Shown here: piece by piece, positions 1-6,348 of the stretch
How the letters are laid out: each line of letters begins with the position of its first letter
Numbering within the stretch: position 1 is the first letter of the stretch
Translations under genes and position numbers: made by a program
The notes under the pieces: model-generated
Seen by the model: only the letters and a program-made list of their open reading frames with translations
What the model was told of the DNA's origin: nothing
The model's database searches: none
Virus record (IMG/VR): IMGVR_UViG_3300028027_000170
Location: 1 to 29,555 of that record
Origin: a virus
DNA length: 29,555 nucleotides
Reading direction: 5' to 3' (one strand)

Positions 1-319
1 GGGTATAAGGGATAAAGCTATATAACAAATGTATAACTGACCTGTTCTGGGTACGAGTGGTCACTCTATTAGCTAATGCGCCCTGACAGCTGTTTAAAAA
101 AACAAAAAAGCCGTTTTAATCTGTATCCTGGTGGAAGAATTCATTATCGTTTTCAAGGCGCAAATGAATCAGGCTACAGACTAAAACGGCTTCGTTATCT
201 TCCACGACAACAATTTAATTATGCCATCGTCTGTTCCGATGTGTCAAGGTCTAAAGCTAACCTGGTGAAACACGACCCTTATCATTGTTTGTTTCATGCT
301 TGCTAAAGGCTTAATCAGT
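1..319. other. Non-coding region at window start
   Basis: No convincing gene is seen here. A 76-codon open frame (76-306, plus strand) has no Shine-Dalgarno site, a composition unlike the other proteins, and overlaps the hairpin at 108-192. Small palindromes are visible: gagtg-gt-cactc at 55-66 and acagctgt at 86-93. The stretch is AT-rich and lies downstream of the minus-strand HNH gene. It may hold control signals or untranslated RNA. No tRNA cloverleaf or T-loop consensus was found. Confidence 0.6.
108..192 (-). terminator. Long-stem hairpin followed by T-tract (minus-strand terminator-like element)
   Basis: Bases 108-124 and 176-192 are inverted repeats of 17 bases with one mismatch. Read as minus-strand RNA the mismatch becomes a G-U pair, so the stem is fully paired. 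On that strand the second arm runs straight into TTTTTTGTTTTTTT. This fits an intrinsic terminator for the HNH gene ending at 320. The 51-base loop is far larger than usual and contains a second inverted repeat (attcatt at 139-145, aatgaat at 163-169), so a structured RNA is an alternative. Confidence 0.5.
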
Positions 320-838
320 CTAATGCAACTCAGGCCAGATTTGTTGCCAGTTAGGGATTTCTTTTCTTGACCATTTACCGTTTGATTTCTTTTCTAAATC
401 GGCAGCTAACAAAACTAATTTATTGTTTGGCATACCGTTGTTTCGCCATTGCGACACAGCTGGTGGGCTAATTTGACAAATTTTAGCAACTGCAAATGTG
501 CCGCCCAAACAATCAATAATTTCTGTTGCATCCATTGGTGCAAACAATATTTTTTTAGTTACCGCTTGTCTTTTCTTGTTTAACTTATCTTGCATATTGT
601 CTTTTTGAGTTCCTAAAAACAAATGGTCGGGGTTAACGCATAAAGGCACATCACATTTGTGTAAAACAAACATTCCTGAAGGTATTTCGTGTTTATGCAA
701 CACAAAAGATACCCTGTGAGCATAAATTTCATCATGGTACATAAATTGACCATATTGATAATTGTTTGCGCCAGTCCAAATCCAACATCCATCTGGTTGT
801 TTTTGAACTTTAATCATGAATTTTTCTATGTTTTGCAT
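320..838 (-). CDS. HNH endonuclease fused to YdaS/Cro-like helix-turn-helix domain
   Basis: This is a 172-residue protein counted from the ATG at 838. Residues about 5-85 match the HNH_3-type endonuclease pattern: GCWIWTG (17-23), AHRVS (40-44), VLHKCD (58-63) and CVNPDHLFLGT (67-77). These contain the metal- and DNA-contacting His, Asn and Cys positions. Residues about 104-172 resemble YdaS/Cro-family regulators: IIDCLGGTFAVAKICQIS, then PPAVSQWRNNGMP and a terminal IWPEL. The codons upstream of 838 (GTG at 862, ATG at 853) read MQQMLRYL, which is not part of the HNH pattern; the ribosome site is weak for all starts. It is the only minus-strand gene and is divergent from the early operon, where a Cro or CI gene often sits. 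HNH plus a separate DNA-recognition domain is typical of free-standing homing endonucleases, but a YdaS/Cro-like partner is unusual. A regulatory role is inference. Confidence 0.85.
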   Translation of the reverse strand: MQNIEKFMIKVQKQPDGCWIWTGANNYQYGQFMYHDEIYAHRVSFVLHKHEIPSGMFVLHKCDVPLCVNPDHLFLGTQKDNMQDKLNKKRQAVTKKILFAPMDATEIIDCLGGTFAVAKICQISPPAVSQWRNNGMPNNKLVLLAADLEKKSNGKWSRKEIPNWQQIWPELH

Positions 839-888
839 AAGGTATCTTAACATTTGTTGCACAAAACCCCAAACAAATATTTAACCAC

Positions 889-917
889 TTGCAATATGTG
901 TTTAGTTGGCTTAATAT
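889..917 (+). promoter_or_regulatory. Early promoter for the recombination operon, with shared motif
   Basis: TTGCAA (889-894) and TAATAT (912-917) are separated by exactly 17 bases, a reasonable sigma-70 promoter pointing at the Erf gene at 962. The segment 899-917 (TGTTTAGTTGGCTTAATAT) matches 3159-3177 at 17 of 19 bases, and both lie 43-44 bases before the first start codon of an operon. The motif includes an imperfect dyad, TTTAG-N4-CTTAA, that could be an operator. Confidence 0.5.
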
Positions 918-951
918 CTATCTTACTGGCATACCCGCCAGGACAACATAC

Positions 952-961
952 AGGTGCATAA
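952..961 (+). promoter_or_regulatory. Ribosome-binding leader AGGTGCATAA (copy 1 of shared leader)
   Basis: AGGTGCATAA directly precedes the ATG at 962. Nearly the same leader, AGGTACATAA, precedes the starts at 3221 and 3327. AGG is the likely Shine-Dalgarno core, about 7 bases before the start. The conserved bases after AGG go beyond what ribosome binding requires. Confidence 0.5.
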
Positions 962-1528
962 ATGAAAGAACTAGCAAAAGCATTAGTCACGGCTCAGGCA
1001 GCAATGTCACACGCAGCCAAAGATAGTAAAAATCCCCACTTTAAATCTGCATACTCAAGTCTGGCATCAGTCATTGACGCTGTGCGGCCTGCTCTGTCCG
1101 CTAACGGTTTAGCCTTTGTGCAGATGTTGCATACGGCAGACGGTGGCGTGGCAGTCGAAACAGTCCTTATCCATGAATCAGGTGAGCAACTGTCTTGTGG
1201 CACGTTGTTTATTCCTGCAAGTAAACAAGATGCACAAGGCTACGGTTCAGCAATTTCGTATGCAAAACGCTACAGTTTGCAAAGTGCGCTTGGTATTGCG
1301 TCAGAAGATGATGACGGTAACGCAGCAACCAAAGCACCGCCAGTCAAAGTCATTGAGAAACCAAAAGGCATTGAGCTAGACAACACCATTGCTCAAATGG
1401 CATCAGCGGTTAGTTACGAAAGTTTGAAAGACATATTTAGGGCAGCATGGACTATTTGTTTGAAAGAGCAACAGATTCCATTAAAGGCCGCATACGATCA
1501 ATTTAAAGCAAACTGGGAACAACAATAA
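962..1528 (+). CDS. erf: Erf-family single-strand DNA annealing protein
   Basis: The protein has 188 residues. It should anneal complementary single strands in phage recombination or genome circularisation, as P22 Erf does. The ERF signature is clear: NPHFKSAYSSLASVIDAVRPAL near residues 24-45, then QGYGSAISYAKRYSLQSALGI and the acidic SEDDDGNAA near residues 92-122. The C-terminal 60 residues are a variable tail. The start follows the AGGTGCATAA leader and is the first gene after the promoter at 889-917. Its stop overlaps the SSB start (TAATG). SSB next door and a PD-(D/E)XK exonuclease 0.8 kb downstream fit a complete annealing pathway. Its small size is normal for phage Erf homologues. Confidence 0.93.
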   Translation: MKELAKALVTAQAAMSHAAKDSKNPHFKSAYSSLASVIDAVRPALSANGLAFVQMLHTADGGVAVETVLIHESGEQLSCGTLFIPASKQDAQGYGSAISYAKRYSLQSALGIASEDDDGNAATKAPPVKVIEKPKGIELDNTIAQMASAVSYESLKDIFRAAWTICLKEQQIPLKAAYDQFKANWEQQ

Positions 1529-1968
1529 TGGCAAACGATCTTAACCGCTGCGAGTTTATTGGGCGCTTGGGCAAAGACCCTGAAGTACGTTACACCGCTG
1601 ACTCTAATGCAATCTGTAATTTCTCAATTGCGGTAGGTTATAAGACCGCAACCAAAGAAACGACAGAATGGGTCAGGATCACAACGTTTGGCAAGTTGGC
1701 AGGAATATGTGCCGATTACCTAAAAAAAGGCTCACAGGTCTTTGTGGCGGGTCGTATGACTACTCGCAAGTGGGTTAACAAAGATGGCGTGGATCAATAC
1801 ACAACTGAAGTGGTTGCTGACCAGATGCAGATGCTTGGTGGTCGGCCTGCGGAGGATGCCACGCCAGTTGCTGCGCCTGCTAAACCTAAGTCAGATGGTG
1901 GTTATCGTGCAATGAAAGAAGGCACGTTTGTTCCAATGGAGTCTGACTTTGATGATCCACCGTTCTGA
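1528..1968 (+). CDS. ssb: Single-stranded DNA-binding protein
   Basis: This is a 146-residue bacterial-type SSB. Residues 1-110 form the OB fold, with the typical opening NRCEFIGRLGKDPEVRYT, then FSIAVGYK, WVRITTFGKLAGICADYLKKGSQVFVAGR and a final beta strand ending EVVADQMQMLGG. A flexible linker leads to the acidic tip DFDDPPF, the conserved tail that recruits partner proteins. It coats single strands during replication and recombination. The start overlaps the Erf stop, and its own stop overlaps the next ATG (TGATG), which implies translational coupling. The intact acidic tail suggests that it can also contact host replication proteins. Confidence 0.95.
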   Translation: MANDLNRCEFIGRLGKDPEVRYTADSNAICNFSIAVGYKTATKETTEWVRITTFGKLAGICADYLKKGSQVFVAGRMTTRKWVNKDGVDQYTTEVVADQMQMLGGRPAEDATPVAAPAKPKSDGGYRAMKEGTFVPMESDFDDPPF

Positions 1969-2111
1969 TGACTCAAACAGAAGAAGCAATACTTATTTCT
2001 TGGAGATTGCAGCAATGGTACGAAGGCATGGTTTTAGACACTAGAGCCATGCAAGACCTACAGGATGCAATCGAGATGCTTAAAACATTAGCAAAACAGG
2101 TGAAAAAATGA
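1968..2111 (+). CDS. Small hypothetical protein, early operon
   Basis: This 47-residue frame sits between SSB and the next gene with overlaps at both ends: its ATG shares bases with the SSB stop, and its TGA lies within the following ATGA. The product is predicted to be helical (ISWRLQQWYEGMVLDTRAMQDLQDAIEML) with a basic end. No family is recognised. The tight packing and lack of an alternative frame support it as a real gene. It could be a small partner of SSB or of the exonuclease, but only position suggests that. Confidence 0.6.
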   Translation: MTQTEEAILISWRLQQWYEGMVLDTRAMQDLQDAIEMLKTLAKQVKK

Positions 2112-2305
2112 CTACAGAATATGCTTTCCCGCATGAAAACAACCATACTTACAAAATGACTGGAATGAAATTGCGGGATTATTTTGCTGCAAAAGCGATG
2201 CAAGCAATTGCGGTGGAATCGTTAAAACAAAATTTTGGAGATTTAAAATTATTAACAAAAAATGCGTATCACATAGCTGACGCAATGATGGAGGCACGGA
2301 AATGA
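2108..2305 (+). CDS. Conserved small phage protein
   Basis: The 65-residue product contains MKLRDYFAAKAMQAIA followed by a helix ending YHIADAMMEARK. This pattern (LRDYFAAKA...AYxxADAMxxAR) recurs in small proteins of many phages, usually close to recombination or replication genes; its function is not known to me. It overlaps the previous gene by ATGA and ends in the ATGA that starts the exonuclease gene. A C-terminal helix rich in Ala, Met and Arg suggests protein-protein or nucleic-acid contact. No catalytic motif is visible. Confidence 0.75.
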   Translation: MTTEYAFPHENNHTYKMTGMKLRDYFAAKAMQAIAVESLKQNFGDLKLLTKNAYHIADAMMEARK

Positions 2306-3036
2306 TTATTAAATCAGCAGACTCAGAAAGTGGTCATTGGTACGCAGCTGACGGTTCGCCAGCGTACAAAATCATTGGCAAGAACGGAAAAGAACGCAAC
2401 ACAACGGTTCGTGACGCAAGAGAACTCAAGCTAGTACCGTCGGTGACTACGGTTTTGGGATTGGTTGCCAAGCCTGGCTTATCAAACTGGTTGCAACAAC
2501 AAGTATTACTGGCTGCGCTGACGTTACCACGCATTGCAGGCGAAACAGAAGAAAACTGGCTAGAACGGGTTATGTCAGATAGCAAGAGTACAGGCCGTGA
2601 CGCTATGGATCGTGGCACACAAATGCATGGGGTGCTTGAGCGTTTTTACCGTGGCGAACAAGACGATTACCCTGTTTACGTTAACCAGGTTGATGCGTCA
2701 ATCAGAATCCACTTTGGACATGACCAGACTTGGGAGGCAGAACGATCTTTTGCTTATGAGGGGTTTGGCGGCAAGGTGGATTTGATTGCTGAGAACATCG
2801 TGATTGACTTTAAGAGCAAAGACAAGCTTGACAAGGTTGTGCCGTACCACGAACAATTGATGCAACTGGCAGCGTATCGTGTTGGTCTTGGAAAACCCAC
2901 AGCCAGATGCGCTAACGTGTTCTTTACTGCTGAAGGTGACGTAAAACTGATCGAACATTCAGAGGATGATTTGGCTTCTGCATGGGATTGCTTTCAGTAT
3001 TTATTAGCGTTCTACAAGCGTAAAAACAACCTATAA
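2302..3036 (+). CDS. PD-(D/E)XK exonuclease (RecB/Cas4-like)
   Basis: This 244-residue nuclease carries the motifs of phage RecB-type exonucleases. A His in GTQMHGVLERF (about 104-114) is followed by E147 in WEAERSF, D160 in GGKVDLI, D169 and K171 in VIDFKSK, and Q188-Y192 in QLAAY. These are the metal-binding and QxxxY elements of the fold. It probably resects double-stranded ends to make the single strands that Erf anneals, as exonuclease/annealing pairs such as lambda Exo/Bet do. It overlaps the preceding gene by ATGA and is the last gene before the terminator at 3074-3096. The lack of cysteines around the active site argues against a Cas4-type iron-sulfur cluster. Confidence 0.9.
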   Translation: MIIKSADSESGHWYAADGSPAYKIIGKNGKERNTTVRDARELKLVPSVTTVLGLVAKPGLSNWLQQQVLLAALTLPRIAGETEENWLERVMSDSKSTGRDAMDRGTQMHGVLERFYRGEQDDYPVYVNQVDASIRIHFGHDQTWEAERSFAYEGFGGKVDLIAENIVIDFKSKDKLDKVVPYHEQLMQLAAYRVGLGKPTARCANVFFTAEGDVKLIEHSEDDLASAWDCFQYLLAFYKRKNNL

Positions 3037-3073
3037 TAAATTGTCGGTGTTGTTCACTCCTTGTTCCATCGAC

Positions 3074-3096
3074 CGCCCCTTAATTGGGGCGTTTTG
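3074..3096 (+). terminator. Intrinsic terminator after the recombination operon
   Basis: CGCCCC (3074-3079), a six-base loop TTAATT, and GGGGCG (3086-3091) form a GC-rich stem followed by TTTTGTTGT. It lies 37 bases after the exonuclease stop and before the next promoter region, so it separates two early transcription units. Confidence 0.85.
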
Positions 3097-3139
3097 TTGT
3101 AAAAATCCAAATAAATTAAAAATAATTGTGAAACTAGGG

Positions 3140-3177
3140 TTAACACCTATGCTTTTATTGTTTAGATAGCTTAATAT
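3140..3177 (+). promoter_or_regulatory. Second early promoter region with shared motif
   Basis: TGTTTAGATAGCTTAATAT at 3159-3177 matches 899-917 at 17 of 19 positions and lies 43 bases before the ATG at 3221, nearly the same spacing as in the first operon. A possible -35/-10 pair is TTAACA (3140-3145) and TAGATA (3163-3168) with a 17-base spacer. By analogy with the first operon, TAATAT (3172-3177) could instead be the -10 box. The imperfect dyad TTTAG-N4-CTTAA is kept. Confidence 0.5.
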
Positions 3178-3200
3178 TAGTTATCGCAACAGGCGATCAA

Positions 3201-3221
3201 CCACGATAAAAGGTACATAAA
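3201..3221 (+). repeat. Direct repeat leader, copy A
   Basis: A 21-base sequence beginning CCACGATAAAAGGTACATAA occurs here and again, identical, at 3306-3326. Each copy ends at a start codon (3221 and 3327). It includes the AGG ribosome site and the AGGTACATAA element related to 952-961. Confidence 0.85.
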
Positions 3222-3295
3222 TGGATGCTTATTGGTTTTACGATGAAGATGCTGACGAGTATGTTCGTATTCCCGCTGCTGAAGAACTTGCCTAA
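3221..3295 (+). CDS. Very small acidic peptide (24 residues)
   Basis: An ATG placed right after the shared AGGTACATAA leader opens a 24-residue frame. It begins MDAYWFYDEDADEYVRIP and ends EELA before TAA. The peptide is strongly acidic and aromatic. It is the first frame of the second early operon. The ribosome site matches those of the Erf gene and the next gene, which supports translation. It could be a small inhibitor of a host protein, which early phage peptides often are, or a leader peptide; neither can be shown here. Confidence 0.5.
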   Translation: MDAYWFYDEDADEYVRIPAAEELA

Positions 3296-3305
3296 CAAAA
3301 ACACA

Positions 3306-3326
3306 CCACGATAAAAGGTACATAAA
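3306..3326 (+). repeat. Direct repeat leader, copy B
   Basis: This is an exact 21-base copy of 3201-3221, starting CCACGATAAA and carrying the AGGTACATAA ribosome-binding element, immediately before the ATG at 3327. The two copies are 105 bases apart, with the 24-residue peptide gene between them. Confidence 0.85.
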
Positions 3327-3500
3327 ATGAATAAATTAACTAAAGATTTGATGAAATGGTTTCCATTGTTATCAGAAAACAAAGCCGTAACCGTGCATAC
3401 GGAATTAATGTGTAGCGGCATGGATTTTTCAAGCGTAAGTAACAAAGAACTTAAATCTGAAGCTAAGCGTGTCATCATCGAAATGTTTGGTGAAGAATAA
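3327..3500 (+). CDS. Small hypothetical protein
   Basis: The frame encodes 57 residues (starting MNKLTKDLMKWFPLLSENKA, ending EMFGEE). It has a strong ribosome site within the repeated leader, and its stop overlaps the next start (TAATG). Helical segments and mixed charge suggest a compact soluble protein. No family is recognised. Leader duplication with 3221 implies co-regulation with the small acidic peptide. Confidence 0.65.
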   Translation: MNKLTKDLMKWFPLLSENKAVTVHTELMCSGMDFSSVSNKELKSEAKRVIIEMFGEE

Positions 3501-3760
3501 TGAAATACTCATACATCCAAATGACAGACGAAGGCAAGCGCCAGCTGATGCGTGATCTCAGCTACGAGTTAAGCGACAAAGTGATTGCAGAGTTGATTGA
3601 CAGGTTTGCCGATGGAGTAAAAACAGACTCTACTGGCGAACCTTATATCAAGATCGACCGTGAAGAAGTGCTTGAGTGTGTTTGCCCAATGTTTACCTGG
3701 TGGATTGACATTAATCACATTGAAACCGTGACAGCTAATGAGGAGGACGGTAATGAATAA
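3500..3760 (+). CDS. Hypothetical protein
   Basis: The 86-residue product starts MKYSYIQMTDEGKRQLMRDL and continues with a helix containing DKVIAELIDRFADG, then an acidic C-terminus. The segment ECVCPMFTWW has two cysteines, but there is no paired second site for a zinc finger. No family is recognised. It is coupled to the preceding gene by TAATG, and the ribosome site of the next gene (GGAGG) lies within its last codons. The soluble acidic character fits an early host-interaction or accessory protein, without direct evidence. Confidence 0.65.
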   Translation: MKYSYIQMTDEGKRQLMRDLSYELSDKVIAELIDRFADGVKTDSTGEPYIKIDREEVLECVCPMFTWWIDINHIETVTANEEDGNE

Positions 3761-3950
3761 GCGTAACTGGCCTTTCCTGACTGACTTAGGCGATCCTAAT
3801 TGGACAGGTCGTACCACTCGCATAATGCGTAACCAAACACGCTATTCGGCAGCTGACGAGCGCATACCGCCTATTGCTTGGGTTGTTGGCTTGTTGATGC
3901 TTGCAATGGTATTTGGTTTTTTTCCACTTCTTTCGGTGTTGATGACATGA
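3753..3950 (+). CDS. Small membrane protein
   Basis: The start at 3753 is preferred over an upstream in-frame ATG at 3738 because GGAGG stands just upstream. The 65-residue product has a polar, basic N-terminal part and one strongly hydrophobic C-terminal segment (about residues 42-63, AWVVGLLMLAMVFGFFPLL), predicted to cross the inner membrane. The topology is a single C-terminal anchor. It is far from the lysis and structural genes, so a holin role is not favoured. Superinfection exclusion or membrane modification is possible. It overlaps both neighbours (eight bases, then ATGA). Confidence 0.7.
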   Translation: MNKRNWPFLTDLGDPNWTGRTTRIMRNQTRYSAADERIPPIAWVVGLLMLAMVFGFFPLLSVLMT

Positions 3951-4243
3951 ACCAAGTTGCCCGTAACACCGATCCCGCCACCAGTTGGGCTGCTGCTGAC
4001 TCTGCAAAGTCTTTAGCAGCTCAACACGCCACGATTATCATCCAAGCCTTATGCAAGTATGGGCCACAAGGAAAAGACGGTATAGCCACGATTACAGGAC
4101 TTGATGGCAATCAGGTTGCTAGGCGGCTTAGTGAATTAGAACGCAATCATGAAATCCTGCTAACTGGGCGCAACGTTCAAAGCAAGTCTGGCAGGGCTGA
4201 ACGGGAATGGAAGGTTATGCCAAAACAGATGGATTTGATATGA
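3947..4243 (+). CDS. Winged-helix (MarR-like) phage protein
   Basis: The likely start is the ATG at 3947, overlapping the previous stop as ATGA, rather than a longer frame opening at 3878 within the membrane-protein gene. The 98-residue protein opens ARNTDPATSWAAADSA, a motif common in small phage DNA-binding proteins, followed by a helix (QHATIIIQALCKYGPQG), a recognition-helix-like ITGLDGNQVARRLSELER and a wing (ILLTGRNVQSKSGRAEREW). The arrangement matches winged-helix proteins found near phage replication or methyltransferase genes. It is likely a DNA-binding accessory or transcription factor; the target is unknown. Confidence 0.75.
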   Translation: MNQVARNTDPATSWAAADSAKSLAAQHATIIIQALCKYGPQGKDGIATITGLDGNQVARRLSELERNHEILLTGRNVQSKSGRAEREWKVMPKQMDLI

Positions 4244-5397
4244 ATAAAATCATATTTGGTGATTGTAGAGATACGATGCGCCAGTTAGCGGCAGATGGCG
4301 TAAAGGTTCAAATGTGCGTGACTAGCCCACCTTATTACGGATTGCGTGATTATGGGCATAATGGACAAATTGGGTTAGAAGAAACGCCAGAGCAATACAT
4401 TCAGGCGATGGTTGAGGTATTCCGTTGCGTCAAAGACATACTGGCTGATGACGGTGTGTTGTGGGTAAACATTGGAGATAGTTATTACAACTATAGACCT
4501 GGCAAAGGGCAAGCCTTAGTTAAACAATCGGTTTCAAACACGAGTCAAGATTTGCCTGAAAACTGTGCAAGAAGAGGTAACAAATTAAAAGATTTAAAAG
4601 AAAAAGACCTAATTGGCATACCTTGGATGCTGGCTTTTGCTTTGCGTGCTGACGGTTGGTACTTACGCCAAGACATTATCTGGCACAAGCCAAACCCTAT
4701 GCCTGAGTCTGTCACAGATCGCTGCACCAAAGCTCATGAATATATTTTCTTGCTGTCAAAATCCCAGAAGTATTTTTATGACAACGAGGCAATTAAAGAG
4801 CCAAGCGAACATCCTGAAGATAATAGAAAATCGAGGGTTAACACAAGTACCGCAAAAGATTTTCAAAGAGATGTTGGCAACAAATTGGCGGTTGGTGACA
4901 AAACATATCCATTTAGAAATAAACGCAGCGTATGGACAGTTAATACAAAGCCCTATAGCGGCGCACATTTTGCTGTGTTTCCTGAAGAATTGATTGAACC
5001 TTGCATATTGGCAGGAACAAGTCAACGAGGGCATTGCCCTAAGTGCGGCGTTAGATGGTCAAGACAAGTTGAGCGAGTGATTTCGCAATCGGTTGAATGC
5101 CCAAAAACTCAATTGGCTCACGAAGCGAGAGGCGGTGTTGGAAAACCTACAGGAACAGTTGGGAAATCAGGTGGTGGAAGAATAAATGGGTATACAACAA
5201 CTATGGGATGGGAATCGAATTGCGATTGCGGAGTCGATCCCGTTCAAGACATTGTGCTTGACCCATTCATGGGAAGTGGCACAACAGCGCAAGTTGCTCA
5301 AAAATTAGGGCGCAAGTATCTCGGCTGTGAGTTAAATCACAATTACAAAGCCTTGCAAGATCAACGAGTTGCTCAAACGTCTTTGGAATTAATATGA
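4240..5397 (+). CDS. Orphan DNA methyltransferase, N4-cytosine/N6-adenine type
   Basis: The protein has 385 residues from the ATG at 4240, which overlaps the previous stop. Motif IV, TSPPYYGLRDYG (S29-P-P-Y32), precedes motif I, DPFMGSGTT (about 341-349), the order of beta-class amino-methyltransferases. A probable zinc ribbon lies between them: CPKCG at 266-270 and CDCG at 328-331, also seen in related phage enzymes. It transfers a methyl group from S-adenosylmethionine to an exocyclic amine of adenine or cytosine. SPPY alone does not decide which base. No restriction partner is nearby, so protection from host restriction is the likely role. An alternative upstream start at 4207 is less likely because it lacks coupling. 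Confidence 0.93.
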   Translation: MNKIIFGDCRDTMRQLAADGVKVQMCVTSPPYYGLRDYGHNGQIGLEETPEQYIQAMVEVFRCVKDILADDGVLWVNIGDSYYNYRPGKGQALVKQSVSNTSQDLPENCARRGNKLKDLKEKDLIGIPWMLAFALRADGWYLRQDIIWHKPNPMPESVTDRCTKAHEYIFLLSKSQKYFYDNEAIKEPSEHPEDNRKSRVNTSTAKDFQRDVGNKLAVGDKTYPFRNKRSVWTVNTKPYSGAHFAVFPEELIEPCILAGTSQRGHCPKCGVRWSRQVERVISQSVECPKTQLAHEARGGVGKPTGTVGKSGGGRINGYTTTMGWESNCDCGVDPVQDIVLDPFMGSGTTAQVAQKLGRKYLGCELNHNYKALQDQRVAQTSLELI

Positions 5398-6026
5398 GTT
5401 ACATCATTGGAAACTTACCGCCTATTAAATGCTTTGTACGGCGTGAGTATTTGTACAACTTTGAGAAAGGCCACGGTGAGCTTGAACCTTGCATCTGGGT
5501 AAGCATTAAAGCAATTCGTGGGCAAGTATTCCGCATTGAAAGTTTGTTGCCACGGTATGGCGCTTTGTACGACAAATTGCCTATACAAGCTTATGTGTGG
5601 ACTAAAAATCATAAAAATTTGGAAGTTGACGTATTGCAATTGTGGGATTGCATGGGTTACAGGTTCACAGTCCATGAAAAGATTGGCTTGCGTAACTTTG
5701 GGGTTAAATTCCTAGGCAAAGATAAAGAATGGCATTTTGGCAAATACTTGTTTACTGTAGATTTTTGTGCCGACGGCATGGATGTAGACACAGGATTTAC
5801 TGAAGTTGCAGAGGAACATAAATCATTTAACTTTATCCGGTTAGATAATGGTCAGTTTGCAGCACAACCCAACAATCGTTGTCTTTGGTACGATCAGTCG
5901 TTAATACCGGCTAAGACTGACTTTCCTGATTTCCAAGCATCACGACATATTTGGACAGTAGACGGGTCACGCAAGTGGTCAGCCGGTGACGATTGGTTTT
6001 ACGACATTGGGGAACGGCATGAGTGA
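5394..6026 (+). CDS. Conserved phage protein of unknown function
   Basis: This 210-residue protein shows a pattern I recognise from many phages but whose function I do not know. It opens LPPIKCFVRREYLYNFEKGHG, then EPCIWVSIKAIRGQ, RYGALYDKLPIQAYVW and a C-terminal region with RCLWYDQSLIP and WTVDGSRKWSAGDDWFYD. It is rich in aromatic residues and looks mostly beta. It is coupled to the methyltransferase by ATGA, and homologues often sit next to phage methyltransferases or replication genes. No catalytic signature is evident. Confidence 0.8.
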   Translation: MSYIIGNLPPIKCFVRREYLYNFEKGHGELEPCIWVSIKAIRGQVFRIESLLPRYGALYDKLPIQAYVWTKNHKNLEVDVLQLWDCMGYRFTVHEKIGLRNFGVKFLGKDKEWHFGKYLFTVDFCADGMDVDTGFTEVAEEHKSFNFIRLDNGQFAAQPNNRCLWYDQSLIPAKTDFPDFQASRHIWTVDGSRKWSAGDDWFYDIGERHE

Positions 6027-6348
6027 CTACTCGCCCCATCCTGCAATCGAGTACATTTGGGACAATGCGCCGGCATATGCCAAAGCAAAGGGCGAACTGG
6101 CGCAACTTGAGGCGTTCAAGTCAAGCCTAAAAGCCATCCTGATGAAAGAATCAGGCGAAACTAGCATTGGAGGCCAAGAGCGAGAGGCTTACGCTCACCC
6201 AAAATATCAAACCCATTGTGACGCAATTGGGGCAGCAACCGAGCAGACCGAGTTGCTTAAATGGCGTATGACAAGCGCACAAATGCGATTTGATGCCTGG
6301 CGTACCGAGCAAGCCAGTAACCGACAAATTGAGAAAATAACAAAATGA
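6019..6348 (+). CDS. Conserved helical phage protein
   Basis: The start at 6019 (MSDYSPHPAIEYIWDNAP) is preferred over one at 5986 because GGGGA stands before it and the family pattern begins here. The 109-residue product is almost entirely helical: YAKAKGELAQLEAFKSSLKAILM, then QEREAYAHPKY, and a helix ending RFDAWRTEQASNRQ. I recall this as a small protein common among phages with Erf-type recombination, with no assigned function. It overlaps both neighbours. It may be a coiled-coil partner of a DNA-processing protein. Confidence 0.8.
   Translation: MSDYSPHPAIEYIWDNAPAYAKAKGELAQLEAFKSSLKAILMKESGETSIGGQEREAYAHPKYQTHCDAIGAATEQTELLKWRMTSAQMRFDAWRTEQASNRQIEKITK

Noticed and set aside
76-306. 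76-codon plus-strand open frame
   Set aside because: It has no ribosome site, no family pattern, and spans the strong hairpin at 108-192.
3197-3478. Minus-strand frame with repeated LCTFYRG
   Set aside because: The repetition is only the minus-strand reading of the 21-base direct repeats; two plus-strand genes with ribosome sites occupy the stretch.
3878-3946. Longer N-terminus for the winged-helix protein
   Set aside because: The added residues overlap the membrane-segment codons in another frame, and the ATGA overlap at 3947 is the better start.
3753-3950. Holin assignment for the small membrane protein
   Set aside because: It lies in the early region without lysis genes and has only one predicted membrane segment.
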